A stretch of 64,000 nt of DNA from Clostridia bacterium (lineage in GTDB: Bacteria; Bacillota; Clostridia; Lachnospirales; Lachnospiraceae), in contig CAJTIM010000021.1 of the NCBI GenBank assembly GCA_910576325.1, positions 1-64,000 on the forward strand, read 5' to 3'. A program made the translations under genes and the position numbers. Positions 51,101-59,932 of the stretch are shown here, in pieces (position 1 is the stretch's first letter; each line of letters opens with the position of its first letter). Below the pieces are notes generated by a model, which was not told the DNA's origin, did no database searches, and saw only the letters and a list, made by a program, of their open reading frames with translations.

Positions 51101-53375
51101 ACAAATAATCAAGGCTGGTTCCGTCGGATAGCTGCGGATAACCATTTTCACTCAGGTTCGGAGACATTGGATTTGTGGTTCCATTTAATCCGCTTAAGGG
51201 CTTATCAGCGCCGTCCGGATGCATTGCATTGATACTGCCTCCCTTATTTACCAGGCTTCGTTCGGGCACCTTCAGATCACTTGTAATGTTATTTCCAAAA
51301 TTATAGGAAGTTCCCCATGGGTAATTGTCCAAATTAATCTCGTTTAATGTACCTCCATCCTGCTGGAAGCCCGGATACTTCTTATCGCTTCTGTAAAGAT
51401 CGTTGATATTAGTACCATAATCATACAGATTGATCTCAATCAGTTCCGCTGTGCTTGCCACATCTTTTGCAATCGGTACATCGTTATTTCTGGGTTCCTT
51501 AGGTCCTATCATCTCAGAGCCGATGGCAACCGTACCAAAACCGGATGGGCTGGAATCCAAAATAAGATCCTTAAAGGACGGTACTTTTAAATTAAATTCT
51601 ACGTAATCCCCTTTTTCGATATCTTCTATAAAGGGTTCTGTATTCGGATTGCTATTTATAAACAAAATACAGCCGTCTTTAGGTATTTCTTTTTCATTCT
51701 TTGATTGTCCACTGCCAGCCGGGTATATTTCACTAATAACATATTTACCGGTTTCTTCGTCTTCCGATTCTTCCGGTTCCACTACAAAACCAACACAGTA
51801 TGCAAAGGTTACGGACGGATATGTCGTACACACATCCTTCACCTTTTTGTTATCGCCATGTACCAAATAACAGCCGGTGTCCACACCCCCCATGCAATTA
51901 ACTGCATATATTGTCCATTCTTTTGTATCACTCACTAAAGACATCTCTGAACTTTCCCAGAGCCAGCTCAGCTCTATAAGCTTCTGCGCATTTGCCACAT
52001 ACTGCTGTAGTTCATCCAATTCTTCGTAATAATTGTATACGGTTCCCGCTTCAAAAGCTGTCTCCACATAATACGCTTCGTAGCCTTCCTCATCCCCTGC
52101 CGCATCATAAGCTTCAAGCTGGGCTCCCAGCTCCTCATAAGTGGGCAGCTCCTCGATCATCCGGGCTACCATAAGAATTCTTTCTCTGTCTTCCTCGGAT
52201 ACCTCCGGACTGATATAACATTCAAAGATATGGGTATGCTCTTCCAAGCCGCAAGCCAAAACGCGCTCTCCGGCCTCATTTTCCTCGTAACACTTATCAT
52301 CATGGATATGTGACTGCAATCCGCAGTAAGTGATTCCTATATTACATTCATCTGTATGTATATGCTCTTCCAGACCGCAGATCATACCTTCCTCATAACA
52401 GTCTTCCGTATGCTCATGTTCCTGAAAGCACTCTTCTCCGTGGGTATGCTCCCCAATCTCCGGCAAATCGCAGACCAGTCTGCGTTCTCCGTCCGGATTC
52501 TCCTCATAGCAGCCGTCACCGTGTTCATGAAGAATCACTTCCTCTTCTCCGCAGACAAGCTCTTTTACCACGCCGCGGCAAGCCTCCGTGTGGGTATGAG
52601 AGTCGAGCTTCTCCTCCTGGCCGCAGGTCAGTTCCCGTTCTGTAGTATAGCAGGAATCGTCATGCTGATGTCCGCCACCCTCTTCCTGGCCGCAGGTCTG
52701 CTCCTTTACGGTCTCATAGCAGGAGTCGTCATGCGTATGCTCCTCCCCTTCCTCAGTTCCGCAAATCAGTTTCTGCTCTTCGGTATAGCACTCATCCCCA
52801 TGAGTATGGCCTTCGCTCTCTTCCTGACCGCAGGTCATCTCACTGTGCTCCGTATAGCAGGCATCCGTATGGGCATGACTCTCCGACTCCTCCTGGCCGC
52901 AGACATAACCGCTGTCATTGATCCGGTAGCAGTTCTCCGTATGCTCATGCTCCTCTGCCTCGGAAAGGGGACAGATCAGTTCTCCGTTCTCATAGCAGGC
53001 ATCCGTATGGGCATGAACCGCAAAATCCACATAACCGCAGACGATCTCTCCGTCTCCACCATAACACCCGTCCGTATGCTCATGCAGTTCCTCCGCAAAG
53101 GTACAGTGAAGCTCTGTGGTGATCGGTTCTTTCGTGTCATCCCCTGCTCCTACTTTGCCGCAGATCAAAGCCTGACCGTAGCATGCATCAGTATGCGTAT
53201 GTTCTTCCAATCCGCACGAAGCCTGCCCTTCCATGGTCAAAGCCGGTCTGAGCATCGCATACCCCGTTACAACCACAACGCCTGCGCCCAACACGGCCAG
53301 GACCTTTCTCCAACGCTTGTTTTTTCCCTGTTCACGCAGAAATTTTCCTGCTTTCTTCCACATCGAAGACTCCAT
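48117..53375 (-). CDS. Giant LPXTG-type adhesin with His/Cys repeats and fibro-slime domain
   Basis: A 1752-residue cell-wall protein. A membrane segment at about 22-45 is followed at about 58-383 by 15 repeats of the type H-x-H-x-x-x-C (HTHTDAC, HEHTDGC, HTHDDSC and so on), each with a further Cys nearby. A linker follows, then a beta domain (about 560-800), a PA14/fibro-slime domain near 930-1000 (FYFTGDDDVWVYVDG), three or more Cna-B-type pilin domains (LGKLKITKELDNNG; KLLSNPNGESHTYGFRL; AIRKLASGGNSKEMTFTFEI) and LPEAG with helix and KKRMNDEK at the end. It is sorted to the wall by the adjacent sortase. The repeats probably bind metal. GGAGG at eight bases gives the start. Confidence 0.85.
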   Translation of the reverse strand: MESSMWKKAGKFLREQGKNKRWRKVLAVLGAGVVVVTGYAMLRPALTMEGQASCGLEEHTHTDACYGQALICGKVGAGDDTKEPITTELHCTFAEELHEHTDGCYGGDGEIVCGYVDFAVHAHTDACYENGELICPLSEAEEHEHTENCYRINDSGYVCGQEESESHAHTDACYTEHSEMTCGQEESEGHTHGDECYTEEQKLICGTEEGEEHTHDDSCYETVKEQTCGQEEGGGHQHDDSCYTTERELTCGQEEKLDSHTHTEACRGVVKELVCGEEEVILHEHGDGCYEENPDGERRLVCDLPEIGEHTHGEECFQEHEHTEDCYEEGMICGLEEHIHTDECNIGITYCGLQSHIHDDKCYEENEAGERVLACGLEEHTHIFECYISPEVSEEDRERILMVARMIEELPTYEELGAQLEAYDAAGDEEGYEAYYVETAFEAGTVYNYYEELDELQQYVANAQKLIELSWLWESSEMSLVSDTKEWTIYAVNCMGGVDTGCYLVHGDNKKVKDVCTTYPSVTFAYCVGFVVEPEESEDEETGKYVISEIYPAGSGQSKNEKEIPKDGCILFINSNPNTEPFIEDIEKGDYVEFNLKVPSFKDLILDSSPSGFGTVAIGSEMIGPKEPRNNDVPIAKDVASTAELIEINLYDYGTNINDLYRSDKKYPGFQQDGGTLNEINLDNYPWGTSYNFGNNITSDLKVPERSLVNKGGSINAMHPDGADKPLSGLNGTTNPMSPNLSENGYPQLSDGTSLDYLFSNSSYATRKNGDGLDGLFRHNEETGAYTFNSRENHAEFDGNNRFIVYDALISSNYMMYPFGNFLPFNSIRTQTLNASEIDRDYFLTIAATAKVKAEENALGLGDDYLILSQKLEEFVAAMDKKFDGKTWGGTDAINAYFKAVGIPKIDWTSEELEKIYSIDYDEATNFFFGMTMEMNFRQPANGLTGTTGDIPMEFYFTGDDDVWVYVDGMMFMNLSGIHRHVGGTLDFVNGKIHYYDLVKDNGDVSTTANVTESFEDAIRRALEAQGKTGEQIKATLDRMLKTDASGNYTTFKDNSAHNFKFYYMERGAGSGVCRMNFNFPLLKKNTLAVGKELSVDNEEVEELLGNPDFMFQVLEADGDGKKPAPEAEKLFVKEGTSYNVMKLQCSEDTSEGHLHEDGCYSKQRDAKAGPGGIITLKAGEYAVFPDISVVNNGYYIRELFDSALIEQYGTITASGQSTTKRGEVIVGEKSFIGMETDVYYALDGNTFFTFDNKVTTEKLGKLKITKELDNNGIEDAADSEFSFEVTLDGELLKAGTPYQVTVPATEDSEASTVERAVEEAGVIKLKAGETALLENILAGTKYTVQETSESADGYTVEYESPKDLSQILDSEKGQYVSGIISIYDEDETKISITVTNSTQGISLPIPIRKLLSNPNGESHTYGFRLEQVGNADGEALPEGEAGTNQSISITLKGDTPAESAQETAEFKLSYLARNLKEGEQTFYYRITEITASEEMEELLQKALSGETAEETSRSAATQYDESAYVVEVLVTRSGAEVKAEIGRVYKDGKLVTAADKAPVFQNTLLHDLAIRKLASGGNSKEMTFTFEITLTGSNDAVKVDGTYQVERIGTSLPEATPSEPEMPEQPEEITFQGGKAEITLKADETLIIKGLPYGVTWKVAETSTDGYYISYIAGPELILAVTDEQTEETEQAEAEGSLQEDMDSVTFINRSSYKLPEAGGRGTTIFYVLGGIMVLGAGTLLIVKKRMNDEK

Positions 53376-53409
53376 AAGAAATGCCTCCTTTTTTTATTGC
53401 AACTCACTG

Positions 53410-53997
53410 TTATCTAACTGTGCCAAAAGCCTTTAAGGGCCAGACACGAAACACAAGCTTTCCTATCAGCTGCTCCTCGGACACACAGCCCACGGCCGTG
53501 CTCCGACTGTCCACGGAAACGCTTCTGTGATCGCCCATAACGAAGATACGGTTATCCGGAACCTGGTAGGGCAGCTTAATATCACATTCGCCTACATCCC
53601 GTTCCGCCAGATAAGGTTCATCCAGCAGTATATCGTTCACATATACATTTCCTTCTTTATCTATATCCACCCATTCACCCGGCATGGCTATGACACGTTT
53701 AACAAGAATCTTATTATTATAGTAAAATGCCACTACATCTCCCTGCTTTACGTCCGCAGCCTTCACGGTGGCGACCACATCGCCGTCATACAATGCCGGG
53801 TTCATACTTGCTCCGTTTATCTGAAGCACCGGCATCAGCAAAGTGGCTATCAGAACGGCTACGGCCGCTATCACCGCCAGCGTGCCGGCTGTACTTGTCA
53901 GCACACGTTTATACCGGTTTTGATACTTTACTCTTTTCAGCTCTTCCTCCAGCTCGGAGAGCTCCGGCACCGTTGTTATTGTCTTCTTATTCTTCAT
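53410..53997 (-). CDS. lepB: Signal peptidase I
   Basis: A 195-residue type I signal peptidase with one N-terminal membrane helix (LTSTAGTLAVIAAVAVLIAT). NGASMNPALYDGD carries the catalytic Ser, and NNKILVKRVIAMPGEWVDID the Lys; VMGDHRSVSVDSRST is box E-like. A Ser/Lys enzyme, in contrast to the SipW-type at 42478. Probably processes the precursors of this operon. Confidence 0.93.
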   Translation of the reverse strand: MKNKKTITTVPELSELEEELKRVKYQNRYKRVLTSTAGTLAVIAAVAVLIATLLMPVLQINGASMNPALYDGDVVATVKAADVKQGDVVAFYYNNKILVKRVIAMPGEWVDIDKEGNVYVNDILLDEPYLAERDVGECDIKLPYQVPDNRIFVMGDHRSVSVDSRSTAVGCVSEEQLIGKLVFRVWPLKAFGTVR

Positions 53998-54481
53998 AAC
54001 TTTCCTCGCCGCCGTCGTCCGCTTTCTGTTGGGGAGAATTCAGCATCCGCTCGCAGCGTCTGCGCGTCTCCTCTTCCAGTATCCGGCACTGTTCACGCGC
54101 TTCCTCCTCCAGCCTCCGGCGTTCCTCCTGAGCGCTGTTCAGTATTACCTCCGCGCCTCTTCTGGCCTTTTCCAGAATCTCATCCGCCTTCTTCTTGTTC
54201 TCTTCCTCCCACTGAGCATACTGCCTTTGCTGACGCTCACTCAGTTCTCTGATGTTTTCCATATACTGGGCTGAGGCTGCCTCCGCCGCCTCAAAAACTC
54301 CGTTTAATGCCAAAGCCGCTTCCGCTATGGAGCCGGCCTCATTCACGACAAGCTTCCGTTCCTCGAGACGGGCCTCCGCCTCGGCCAGACGCTCCCTGAC
54401 TTCCTCCAGCTCCCTGCCCTGAGCCACCATAAGCTCCAAAAGCTGGGAACGCCCCAGTTTCTTTAAGTCTTTCCCTGTCAT
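53987..54481 (-). CDS. Coiled-coil protein
   Basis: A 164-residue protein, almost all coiled coil: KLGRSQLLELMVAQGRELEE then long Glu/Arg-rich helices with a repeated RRxEEEAREQ-type pattern. The N-terminus is a conserved short motif of proteins located next to Lachnospiraceae sortase loci. It overlaps both neighbours (eleven and four bases). Function unknown; may organise assembly at the membrane. Confidence 0.6.
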   Translation of the reverse strand: MTGKDLKKLGRSQLLELMVAQGRELEEVRERLAEAEARLEERKLVVNEAGSIAEAALALNGVFEAAEAASAQYMENIRELSERQQRQYAQWEEENKKKADEILEKARRGAEVILNSAQEERRRLEEEAREQCRILEEETRRRCERMLNSPQQKADDGGEESYEE

Positions 54482-54993
54482 ATCCGCTCCTCATTCTGAT
54501 TCCAGCTCTCCTCCGGCGACGCTTCCGTACTGTCAATCAGCTTTAAAAGCTCAAGGGCGCTGCGGAAAGGTACTGTCTGATTCTTTTCCGCCCAGGTCAC
54601 CTGTCCCTGCCAGCTCGCATTCTGACGATACTGGATCCGCACTACGAAGGTGGCTTTCTCGCCTTGATGTCTGTTCATATCGTCTTCTTTTACCACGGCT
54701 GCCTTTTCTCCTTCCCGGGCCATTATTTTCCTTTTTTCCAAAGCCGGCTCCCCCTGAGGATGCTTCTCCGAAAACTGCCGCTGAAACCTGCGGCTTTCTA
54801 TGGACGGTTGGGGATAACCGAGCCAGTCATAAAACTGATCCATACGGTTTAAAAGCTCACCCGCATTTCGGAAGTCTACCGGCTCCTCTGCATATCTTGT
54901 ATAAAATCTGCCGCTGCAGTCACTGCCTTCAAATCGGTCACAGCAGACCCGAATGACACTTCCTGCCGCCAAGCTTACATATGTCTTATTCAT
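54478..54993 (-). CDS. Hypothetical protein of surface locus
   Basis: A 171-residue protein. Two halves share a pattern (LLNRMDQFYDWLGYPQ; LELLKLIDSTEASPEES) and the middle reads ATFVVRIQYRQNASWQGQVT. ATG at 54993 has AGAGGTG upstream. It is the first gene of the sortase unit, and begins about 80 bp after the terminator of the pilus unit. No family recognised. Confidence 0.6.
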   Translation of the reverse strand: MNKTYVSLAAGSVIRVCCDRFEGSDCSGRFYTRYAEEPVDFRNAGELLNRMDQFYDWLGYPQPSIESRRFQRQFSEKHPQGEPALEKRKIMAREGEKAAVVKEDDMNRHQGEKATFVVRIQYRQNASWQGQVTWAEKNQTVPFRSALELLKLIDSTEASPEESWNQNEERI

Positions 54994-55070
54994 ACGCACA
55001 CACCTCTGGTTATTTTTATTCTACCTCCTACCCCGTTAAGAGCCCCATTAAAAAAACTTCTTTTTTGATC

Positions 55071-55097
55071 AAAAAAGGAAGCTCATCTGAGCTTCCT
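55071..55097 (-). terminator. Terminator of the pilus unit
   Basis: On the minus strand AGGAAGCTC (55089-55097) pairs with GAGCTTCCT (55076-55084) and is followed by TTTTTT. The stem covers the last codons of the PilT-like gene. It separates the pilus genes from the sortase unit. Confidence 0.75.
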
Positions 55098-56144
55098 TTC
55101 CATCATCTCCCGGTTGACCGCATAGGTCAGCGCCGTTTCTTTTGTAATTTTCTGTTCCTGGTAAAGCTTCAGGATGTCGCTGTCCATGGTCCTCATCCCG
55201 GCTTCGCCGCCGGAGTAAATAACATTGTCCATTTGATGGACCTTACCCTCCCGAATCATATTTTGAATGGCCGGATTCACAATCATAATCTCAAATACCG
55301 GCGCCAGTCCTCCGCCAATCATCGGCAGAAGCCTCTGGGATACTACGGCGCGCAGTACCATGGAAAGCTGTACCCGAACCTGCGCCTGCTGCCCTGCCGG
55401 AAATACATCTACAATTCGATCTATGGTCTTGGCCGCCCCCACCGTATGCAGCGTGGATAACAGCAGTTCTCCCGTCTCAGCGGCTGTCATAGCCGTCTGA
55501 ATGGTCTCAAAATCGCGCATTTCTCCCAAAAGAATCACATCCGGCGTCTGCCTGAGCGCCGCTCTTAAGGCGCTTGCATAGCTTTCCGTATCCAGCTCGA
55601 TCTCCCTCTGGCTTACCAGACACTTCCCATGAGAATGGATATACTCAATGGGATCCTCAATGGTAATGATATGGCCGCTTCGCTCCTGGTTGATGCGGTC
55701 AATCAGGCAGGCCAGCGTGGTCGTTTTGCCGCTTCCAGCCGGACCGGTAACCAGAATCATACCATTCTGCTGCCGGTACAGATCCATGATCGCATCCGGA
55801 ATATTCATCTCCTTGCTGTCCGGAAGGCCAAAGGTCACAATTCTGAGGACCGCTGCCAGTGAGCTTCTCTGTTTATAAGCATTGCAGCGGAAACGTCCCG
55901 CTCCCTTGACTGAGAAAGAAAAATCGTCATCTCCCTTCTTTAAAAGCTCCTCCATACTTCTGCCGCCTAACTGGTAAATCTGCTCTAACAGCTCCCGGGA
56001 GGCATCGGGCATCACCCGCTCGGAGGTAATGGGAAAAATCTCTCCCCCTCTCTTTAAGCTTACGGGAGAGCCCGGAATCAGAAAGATGTCCGATCCCCCC
56101 ATATCCAATCCTGTTTTCAATATTTCCTGTATCTGTACTGCCAT
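55083..56144 (-). CDS. pilT: PilT-type ATPase
   Basis: A 353-residue hexameric ATPase of the PilT/PilU type. Walker A is GPAGSGKTTT, then IITIEDPIEYIH (Asp box), LLGEMRDFETIQTAMTAAET (Walker B) and STLHTVGAAKTIDRIVDVFP (His box). PilT retracts type IV pili; no PilB-type elongation ATPase is in the window. GGAGG at eight bases gives the start at 56144. Confidence 0.93.
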   Translation of the reverse strand: MAVQIQEILKTGLDMGGSDIFLIPGSPVSLKRGGEIFPITSERVMPDASRELLEQIYQLGGRSMEELLKKGDDDFSFSVKGAGRFRCNAYKQRSSLAAVLRIVTFGLPDSKEMNIPDAIMDLYRQQNGMILVTGPAGSGKTTTLACLIDRINQERSGHIITIEDPIEYIHSHGKCLVSQREIELDTESYASALRAALRQTPDVILLGEMRDFETIQTAMTAAETGELLLSTLHTVGAAKTIDRIVDVFPAGQQAQVRVQLSMVLRAVVSQRLLPMIGGGLAPVFEIMIVNPAIQNMIREGKVHQMDNVIYSGGEAGMRTMDSDILKLYQEQKITKETALTYAVNREMMERKLR

Positions 56145-56145
56145 C

Positions 56146-56559
56146 TCACATTCCTCCATCCCATATATCAATTCCCGGATCCGGATTCCAATCCATCGTA
56201 TTCACAAGCCGCTGCCAGAGAACACGGAAGCGCTTATTACTCCCGTCCTCCTCTCTGTGCTCCACTATCAAAAGAAGCTGCTGTACCTCCTGCACATCCG
56301 TCTTAAGCTCCCACAATCCCTGTTCCGGAATCTCCGCCCGCCCGGCCAGAAGATCCCCGTCCAGCACGGCCAGCTGTTTCTGGAGCTCTCCCTCGGCTTT
56401 GTAATAGGCCGCCGCCGTATCCGCCGCTTTCTTGCTCATCCCTGCGTCCGTCACCGCCGACACCAAAGATAAAACGCCGAAGGTGGTAAAGGCCAGTACC
56501 ATAACAATCAGCAGAACGGAAGCCATTCCGACACCTGCGCCCTTGTTTCCCTTACCCAT
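56146..56559 (-). CDS. Pseudopilin-like membrane protein
   Basis: A 137-residue protein with one N-terminal membrane helix (MASVLLIVMVLAFTTFGVLS) and a helical outer region with coiled-coil character (AYYKAEGELQKQLAVLDGDL). It ends one base before the PilT start. No prepilin cleavage motif is evident. It is probably a minor pilin-like subunit or assembly protein. Confidence 0.55.
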   Translation of the reverse strand: MGKGNKGAGVGMASVLLIVMVLAFTTFGVLSLVSAVTDAGMSKKAADTAAAYYKAEGELQKQLAVLDGDLLAGRAEIPEQGLWELKTDVQEVQQLLLIVEHREEDGSNKRFRVLWQRLVNTMDWNPDPGIDIWDGGM

Positions 56560-56583
56560 ATGCCAAATTTTCCCCTCTTCCTT

Positions 56584-57039
56584 CTACTTTTCCGCCTGAT
56601 ACCGGGATGTTGCAAGCTCCACCTGTATCTTCTGATCCCGCAGTCCGATGACCTGCACCCGGATATGGTACAGACTGCCTGCCTCCGTTTCCTCCGTCCA
56701 AAGCTCCGAACGCATTTCATAGGCTTCCTGTCCGTCCCCCGCAGGCTCCAGCTCTCCGGTACAGCTCATCAGAAAGGTTCGTGCATCTCCCGATTCTCCG
56801 GCCGTCTCCTTCCAGCCGTCCTCCGGGGTGAAAACCGCTTCCGGCTCCCCGGGATTTTCCTTCCACCTCTCGATCACATCCTGAGCCTTTAATAAGCCCA
56901 GAGTCTGTGCTCTGCTCTCCTCGCTTGTGAAATGCGCCTTTACAAAAACCTGCACCAGTATCACGGACGACAGAGCAAAAAAGAGAAGCACCAAAATCAA
57001 CTCTACGAGCGCCGGATTTCTATTTCCCCTTTGATTCAT
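56584..57039 (-). CDS. Pseudopilin-like protein
   Basis: A 151-residue protein. Its N-terminal hydrophobic stretch (ALVELILVLLFFALSSVILV) has a Glu at about the fifth place, as in type IV pilins, but the usual Gly before the cleavage point is not in position. The body is beta-rich. Overlaps the next gene by four bases. Confidence 0.6.
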   Translation of the reverse strand: MNQRGNRNPALVELILVLLFFALSSVILVQVFVKAHFTSEESRAQTLGLLKAQDVIERWKENPGEPEAVFTPEDGWKETAGESGDARTFLMSCTGELEPAGDGQEAYEMRSELWTEETEAGSLYHIRVQVIGLRDQKIQVELATSRYQAEK

Positions 57040-57512
57040 AGTGTTTTCCCTTCTATATATAAATGGAGGCTGCGCTCCTTCCCTTCCGAATCCACGGAGT
57101 GCAGGATCAGATTACCTTCCCTTGTAACTTCAATCCGGAAATCCCGGACCTCTACGATCTTTTCCCCCATTTCCGGAATCAGTTCCATATCAGCTGACTG
57201 ATAAAGCTCTCTTAAAGCTCCGTCATGATAGAAGATACGTGTTTCATAGCCCTCTGTCAGCGTCTCCAAAACAAGCACTTCCATCCCATCCTCTTCCTCC
57301 AGGCGAAGGGTTCCTGAAAACCGGGTACTCATGCGAATCTTATTGGCCACATAGGAAAAAGCCGCCCGGGTCTGTGTATTCTCCCGGCCCGTAGACACGA
57401 CATTCCGGTATACCCTTGCTCCCACTACTACCAGCAGCAGAGAAAAGAGAGCAAAAATTCCATACACAATAAGCATCAGAAGCCCGTTTACCCTGTTTGT
57501 CCGTTCCTTCAT
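57036..57512 (-). CDS. DUF4860-like pseudopilin
   Basis: A 158-residue protein with an N-terminal membrane helix (GLLMLIVYGIFALFSLLLVV) and a body (YVANKIRMSTRFSGTLRLEE; ETRIFYHDGALRELYQSADM) that resembles DUF4860 proteins. It lacks Glu5. Overlaps its neighbours by four bases, as expected in a single operon. Confidence 0.6.
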   Translation of the reverse strand: MKERTNRVNGLLMLIVYGIFALFSLLLVVVGARVYRNVVSTGRENTQTRAAFSYVANKIRMSTRFSGTLRLEEEDGMEVLVLETLTEGYETRIFYHDGALRELYQSADMELIPEMGEKIVEVRDFRIEVTREGNLILHSVDSEGKERSLHLYIEGKTL

Positions 57513-57847
57513 GATTTATCTCCATCTTCGCCCAGGGCTATAATCTTCACCCGGGGCTTTACATTATCCGCAAATATCTCATAGCTGACGGCATACCGGT
57601 CAAAGTCAACCTGAATCCCGTAATTTTCAATCAGATAACGGATACTTTCCGGATATCGCCCCTCCATGGCATAGCAGTTCACAACCGCCTGATTCACAGC
57701 CTCCTCCAGCAGCTCCTGCTGTTCGCGCCGGGTCGTCTCCTCCATCCGCTTACTGCCTGCCGCCAACACAGCAACGCCCACAAGAAGCAGCGCCGGAACC
57801 AGCAGCCAGGAACTAAAACGCTTTCGTTTTCTTCGATACAAATGCAT
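57509..57847 (-). CDS. Pseudopilin-like protein
   Basis: A 112-residue protein with a basic start (MHLYRRKRKRFSSWLLVPAL), one membrane helix and a short outer region (NCYAMEGRYPESIRYLIENY), the last resembling the alpha-beta transition of minor pilins. Overlaps the DUF4860-like gene by four bases. Confidence 0.55.
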   Translation of the reverse strand: MHLYRRKRKRFSSWLLVPALLLVGVAVLAAGSKRMEETTRREQQELLEEAVNQAVVNCYAMEGRYPESIRYLIENYGIQVDFDRYAVSYEIFADNVKPRVKIIALGEDGDKS

Positions 57848-57877
57848 AGGCCGCTCCTTTTACTCTAAGAGTACTTC

Positions 57878-58939
57878 CTAACCAATGGACATCATAATCC
57901 CCGCCAGCGGCAACATAACCGACAGTAGAATCCCGCCGATTATCACGGTTAAAACACTTACCAGCGCCGGCTCCACCCAGGATACCATTTTATGTATGCC
58001 TTCATCCACCTCTGTCTCATATATCCGGGAAAGCCGCTTCATAACCTGATCCATCTGTCCGGCCTCCGATCCTACCCGTATCATCCGCCGATGAAGCGGT
58101 TCAAATAAGCCTGTCTTTTCCACGGCTTCGGGAAAATCCCGATCCTTCTCCATCAGCTCGCCGCATCTTTTTACCCGCTTCCTGTTGCGCTCGTCGGAAA
58201 TCAAATCCGGAATCAGCTCCAGAGCCTGTTCCAGACTGTAGCCGCTTTCCAGGACCATAGCGCTTACCTCCGCAAATCTCCCGGCCGCCTGCTTATCCAA
58301 AAGTCTCCGCACAGGCGGAAGCATGCGGCTTGCCTTCACAAGCAGATTTCTTCCCCCCATATGCCACATAAGGTATAAAGCCAGCACAAGTGCAAGAAAA
58401 ACCGCCGCCGCAATCAGCACAATCCTTCCCATTACCGCACCGCCGGACAAAACGGCCGCCTCTGTTCCTCCAAGGCCCGTTCCCAAACTTAAAAAGACTT
58501 CGGTAAAGACAGGAAGCACCCTGACAACCAGCACGCCGATCACTGCGGTCATCAGCACCACCAGTAGCAGCGGATAGGCTACTGCGCTGCGTATGGACGC
58601 CTGGAGCCGGTCCTCTCTCTCATAATAGCCGCTCAGAGATTCCAGCACATTATCCAGTTCTCCCGCCGACTCTCCAATCCGGACCATATAAACCATATAG
58701 GCAGGGAAAAAACCGGCATTCTTTACGCCCTCATATAGGGTTCCTCCCTCCTGCACGCCTTCGTAGATTTTCTCAAAGGCCGAACCATACGAGGTCTCCC
58801 TGTAATTCCGGTATAACAGCTCCATCCCGTCATACAGGGGAATTCCTGCCTTGAGCATCATAGCCGCCTGCTGACAAAACAGAGAGACCTCCGCTGCCGG
58901 CAGACTTTTTACCTTCTTCTGTTGTTCCATCCTTACCAT
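57878..58939 (-). CDS. PilC/GspF-like platform protein
   Basis: A 353-residue type II secretion/type IV pilus platform protein. It contains two repeats of the GspF domain with helices: SLFCQQAAMMLKAGIPLYDG (first) and AGRFAEVSAMVLESGYSLEQ (second), each followed by membrane segments (SAVAYPLLLVVLMTAVIGVL; SVLTVIIGGILLSVMLPLAG). It is the inner-membrane base for the pseudopilins and the ATPase. The first ATG has GGGGAG three bases away; 58930 is an alternative start. Confidence 0.88.
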   Translation of the reverse strand: MVRMEQQKKVKSLPAAEVSLFCQQAAMMLKAGIPLYDGMELLYRNYRETSYGSAFEKIYEGVQEGGTLYEGVKNAGFFPAYMVYMVRIGESAGELDNVLESLSGYYEREDRLQASIRSAVAYPLLLVVLMTAVIGVLVVRVLPVFTEVFLSLGTGLGGTEAAVLSGGAVMGRIVLIAAAVFLALVLALYLMWHMGGRNLLVKASRMLPPVRRLLDKQAAGRFAEVSAMVLESGYSLEQALELIPDLISDERNRKRVKRCGELMEKDRDFPEAVEKTGLFEPLHRRMIRVGSEAGQMDQVMKRLSRIYETEVDEGIHKMVSWVEPALVSVLTVIIGGILLSVMLPLAGIMMSIG

Positions 58940-58949
58940 TCACTCCCCT

Positions 58950-59888
58950 CTAGTATTCCCGTTCCTGTGTGTAATCCTTTTCCGTATGGCCCGAGGACGG
59001 ACCAAAGGTGGCATCCATCCAAATCCATTCCCCGTCCACATAAGCCTGATTCCAGGCATGGTACAGATTCTCCGGCTGTACGTATCCAATCACCAGCCGC
59101 ACCGGAATATCCTGCGCCCGGAGCATAGCTGCCACAAGCGCGGAATAGTCAAAACAAATACCCTTGCGCTCCTCCAGCGTGGCATCCACATCCGGAAGAT
59201 AGCCCTTCTGCACCGTGGCCGCTTTCTCGTAGTCATAGGTGAGCAGGTTCACCACATAATCGTAGATACGCTCCACCTTTTCCTGATCTGAGGTTAGATT
59301 CATGCATAAATCATAGGACAGCCTGACGGCATTTTTATCGTTGGTATACCAGATATACTGACTCGGATACAAAAACACCCTATCCGTATCCGGCATCTCC
59401 ACTTCTATATCCGCATAATAAACAGGCGTGTATGAGGTTCCCTCCACCTGCTGGAATACCTGAACCTTGTAGATTCCGTTTCCCATCTGAAGAGGATATA
59501 CTTCATATTCCTCCTCCTGGTTTAAATCATAAGTATAAATTTCTTCGTTTAAGCTTACCTGGGTCTTTAAACGGGTATCGGAGGACATCCCTTTTACCAT
59601 AATATACCCGTCCTCCGTATGGCTTGCATCGATTGTGACGCCATTCCCTTCGTACACAACTGTTCCGGATGCCTCCGGAACCGCTATTTCTATGGTCCCT
59701 GTGTAAAGCGAACCCGGTTCAACAACCTGAAAACTCCCCTGTGCCTCAGACACAGGACTTTTGGCTTCCACTTCCTGCATATTCTGAAGCGTCTCCCCCG
59801 GTACGGGTACTTCGGAAGCAGTCTTCCGGCAGCCTGTCAGACAACACAGGCTTAACGCCAGAAACGCCAGCCAGGTCCTCAAGTCCAT
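58950..59888 (-). CDS. Transglutaminase-domain lipoprotein
   Basis: A 312-residue lipoprotein (lipobox LTGC near residue 19) with a transglutaminase-like domain at the C-terminus: RKGICFDYSALVAAMLRAQD holds the Cys, YHAWNQAYVDG the His, and WMDATFG the Asp. The GGAGGAG box precedes the ATG at 59888. Probably a protease or amidase-like enzyme acting outside the cell, or a structural protein. Confidence 0.78.
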   Translation of the reverse strand: MDLRTWLAFLALSLCCLTGCRKTASEVPVPGETLQNMQEVEAKSPVSEAQGSFQVVEPGSLYTGTIEIAVPEASGTVVYEGNGVTIDASHTEDGYIMVKGMSSDTRLKTQVSLNEEIYTYDLNQEEEYEVYPLQMGNGIYKVQVFQQVEGTSYTPVYYADIEVEMPDTDRVFLYPSQYIWYTNDKNAVRLSYDLCMNLTSDQEKVERIYDYVVNLLTYDYEKAATVQKGYLPDVDATLEERKGICFDYSALVAAMLRAQDIPVRLVIGYVQPENLYHAWNQAYVDGEWIWMDATFGPSSGHTEKDYTQEREY

Positions 59889-59932
59889 TCTTCTCCTCCC
59901 ATCCGTTTTCCAATACTTTTCCATCTCTCCGG

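Noticed and set aside
52356-53417. Plus-strand frame of 353 codons opposite the His/Cys repeats
   Set aside because: A shadow frame created by the repetitive codons of the adhesin; its composition is not protein-like.
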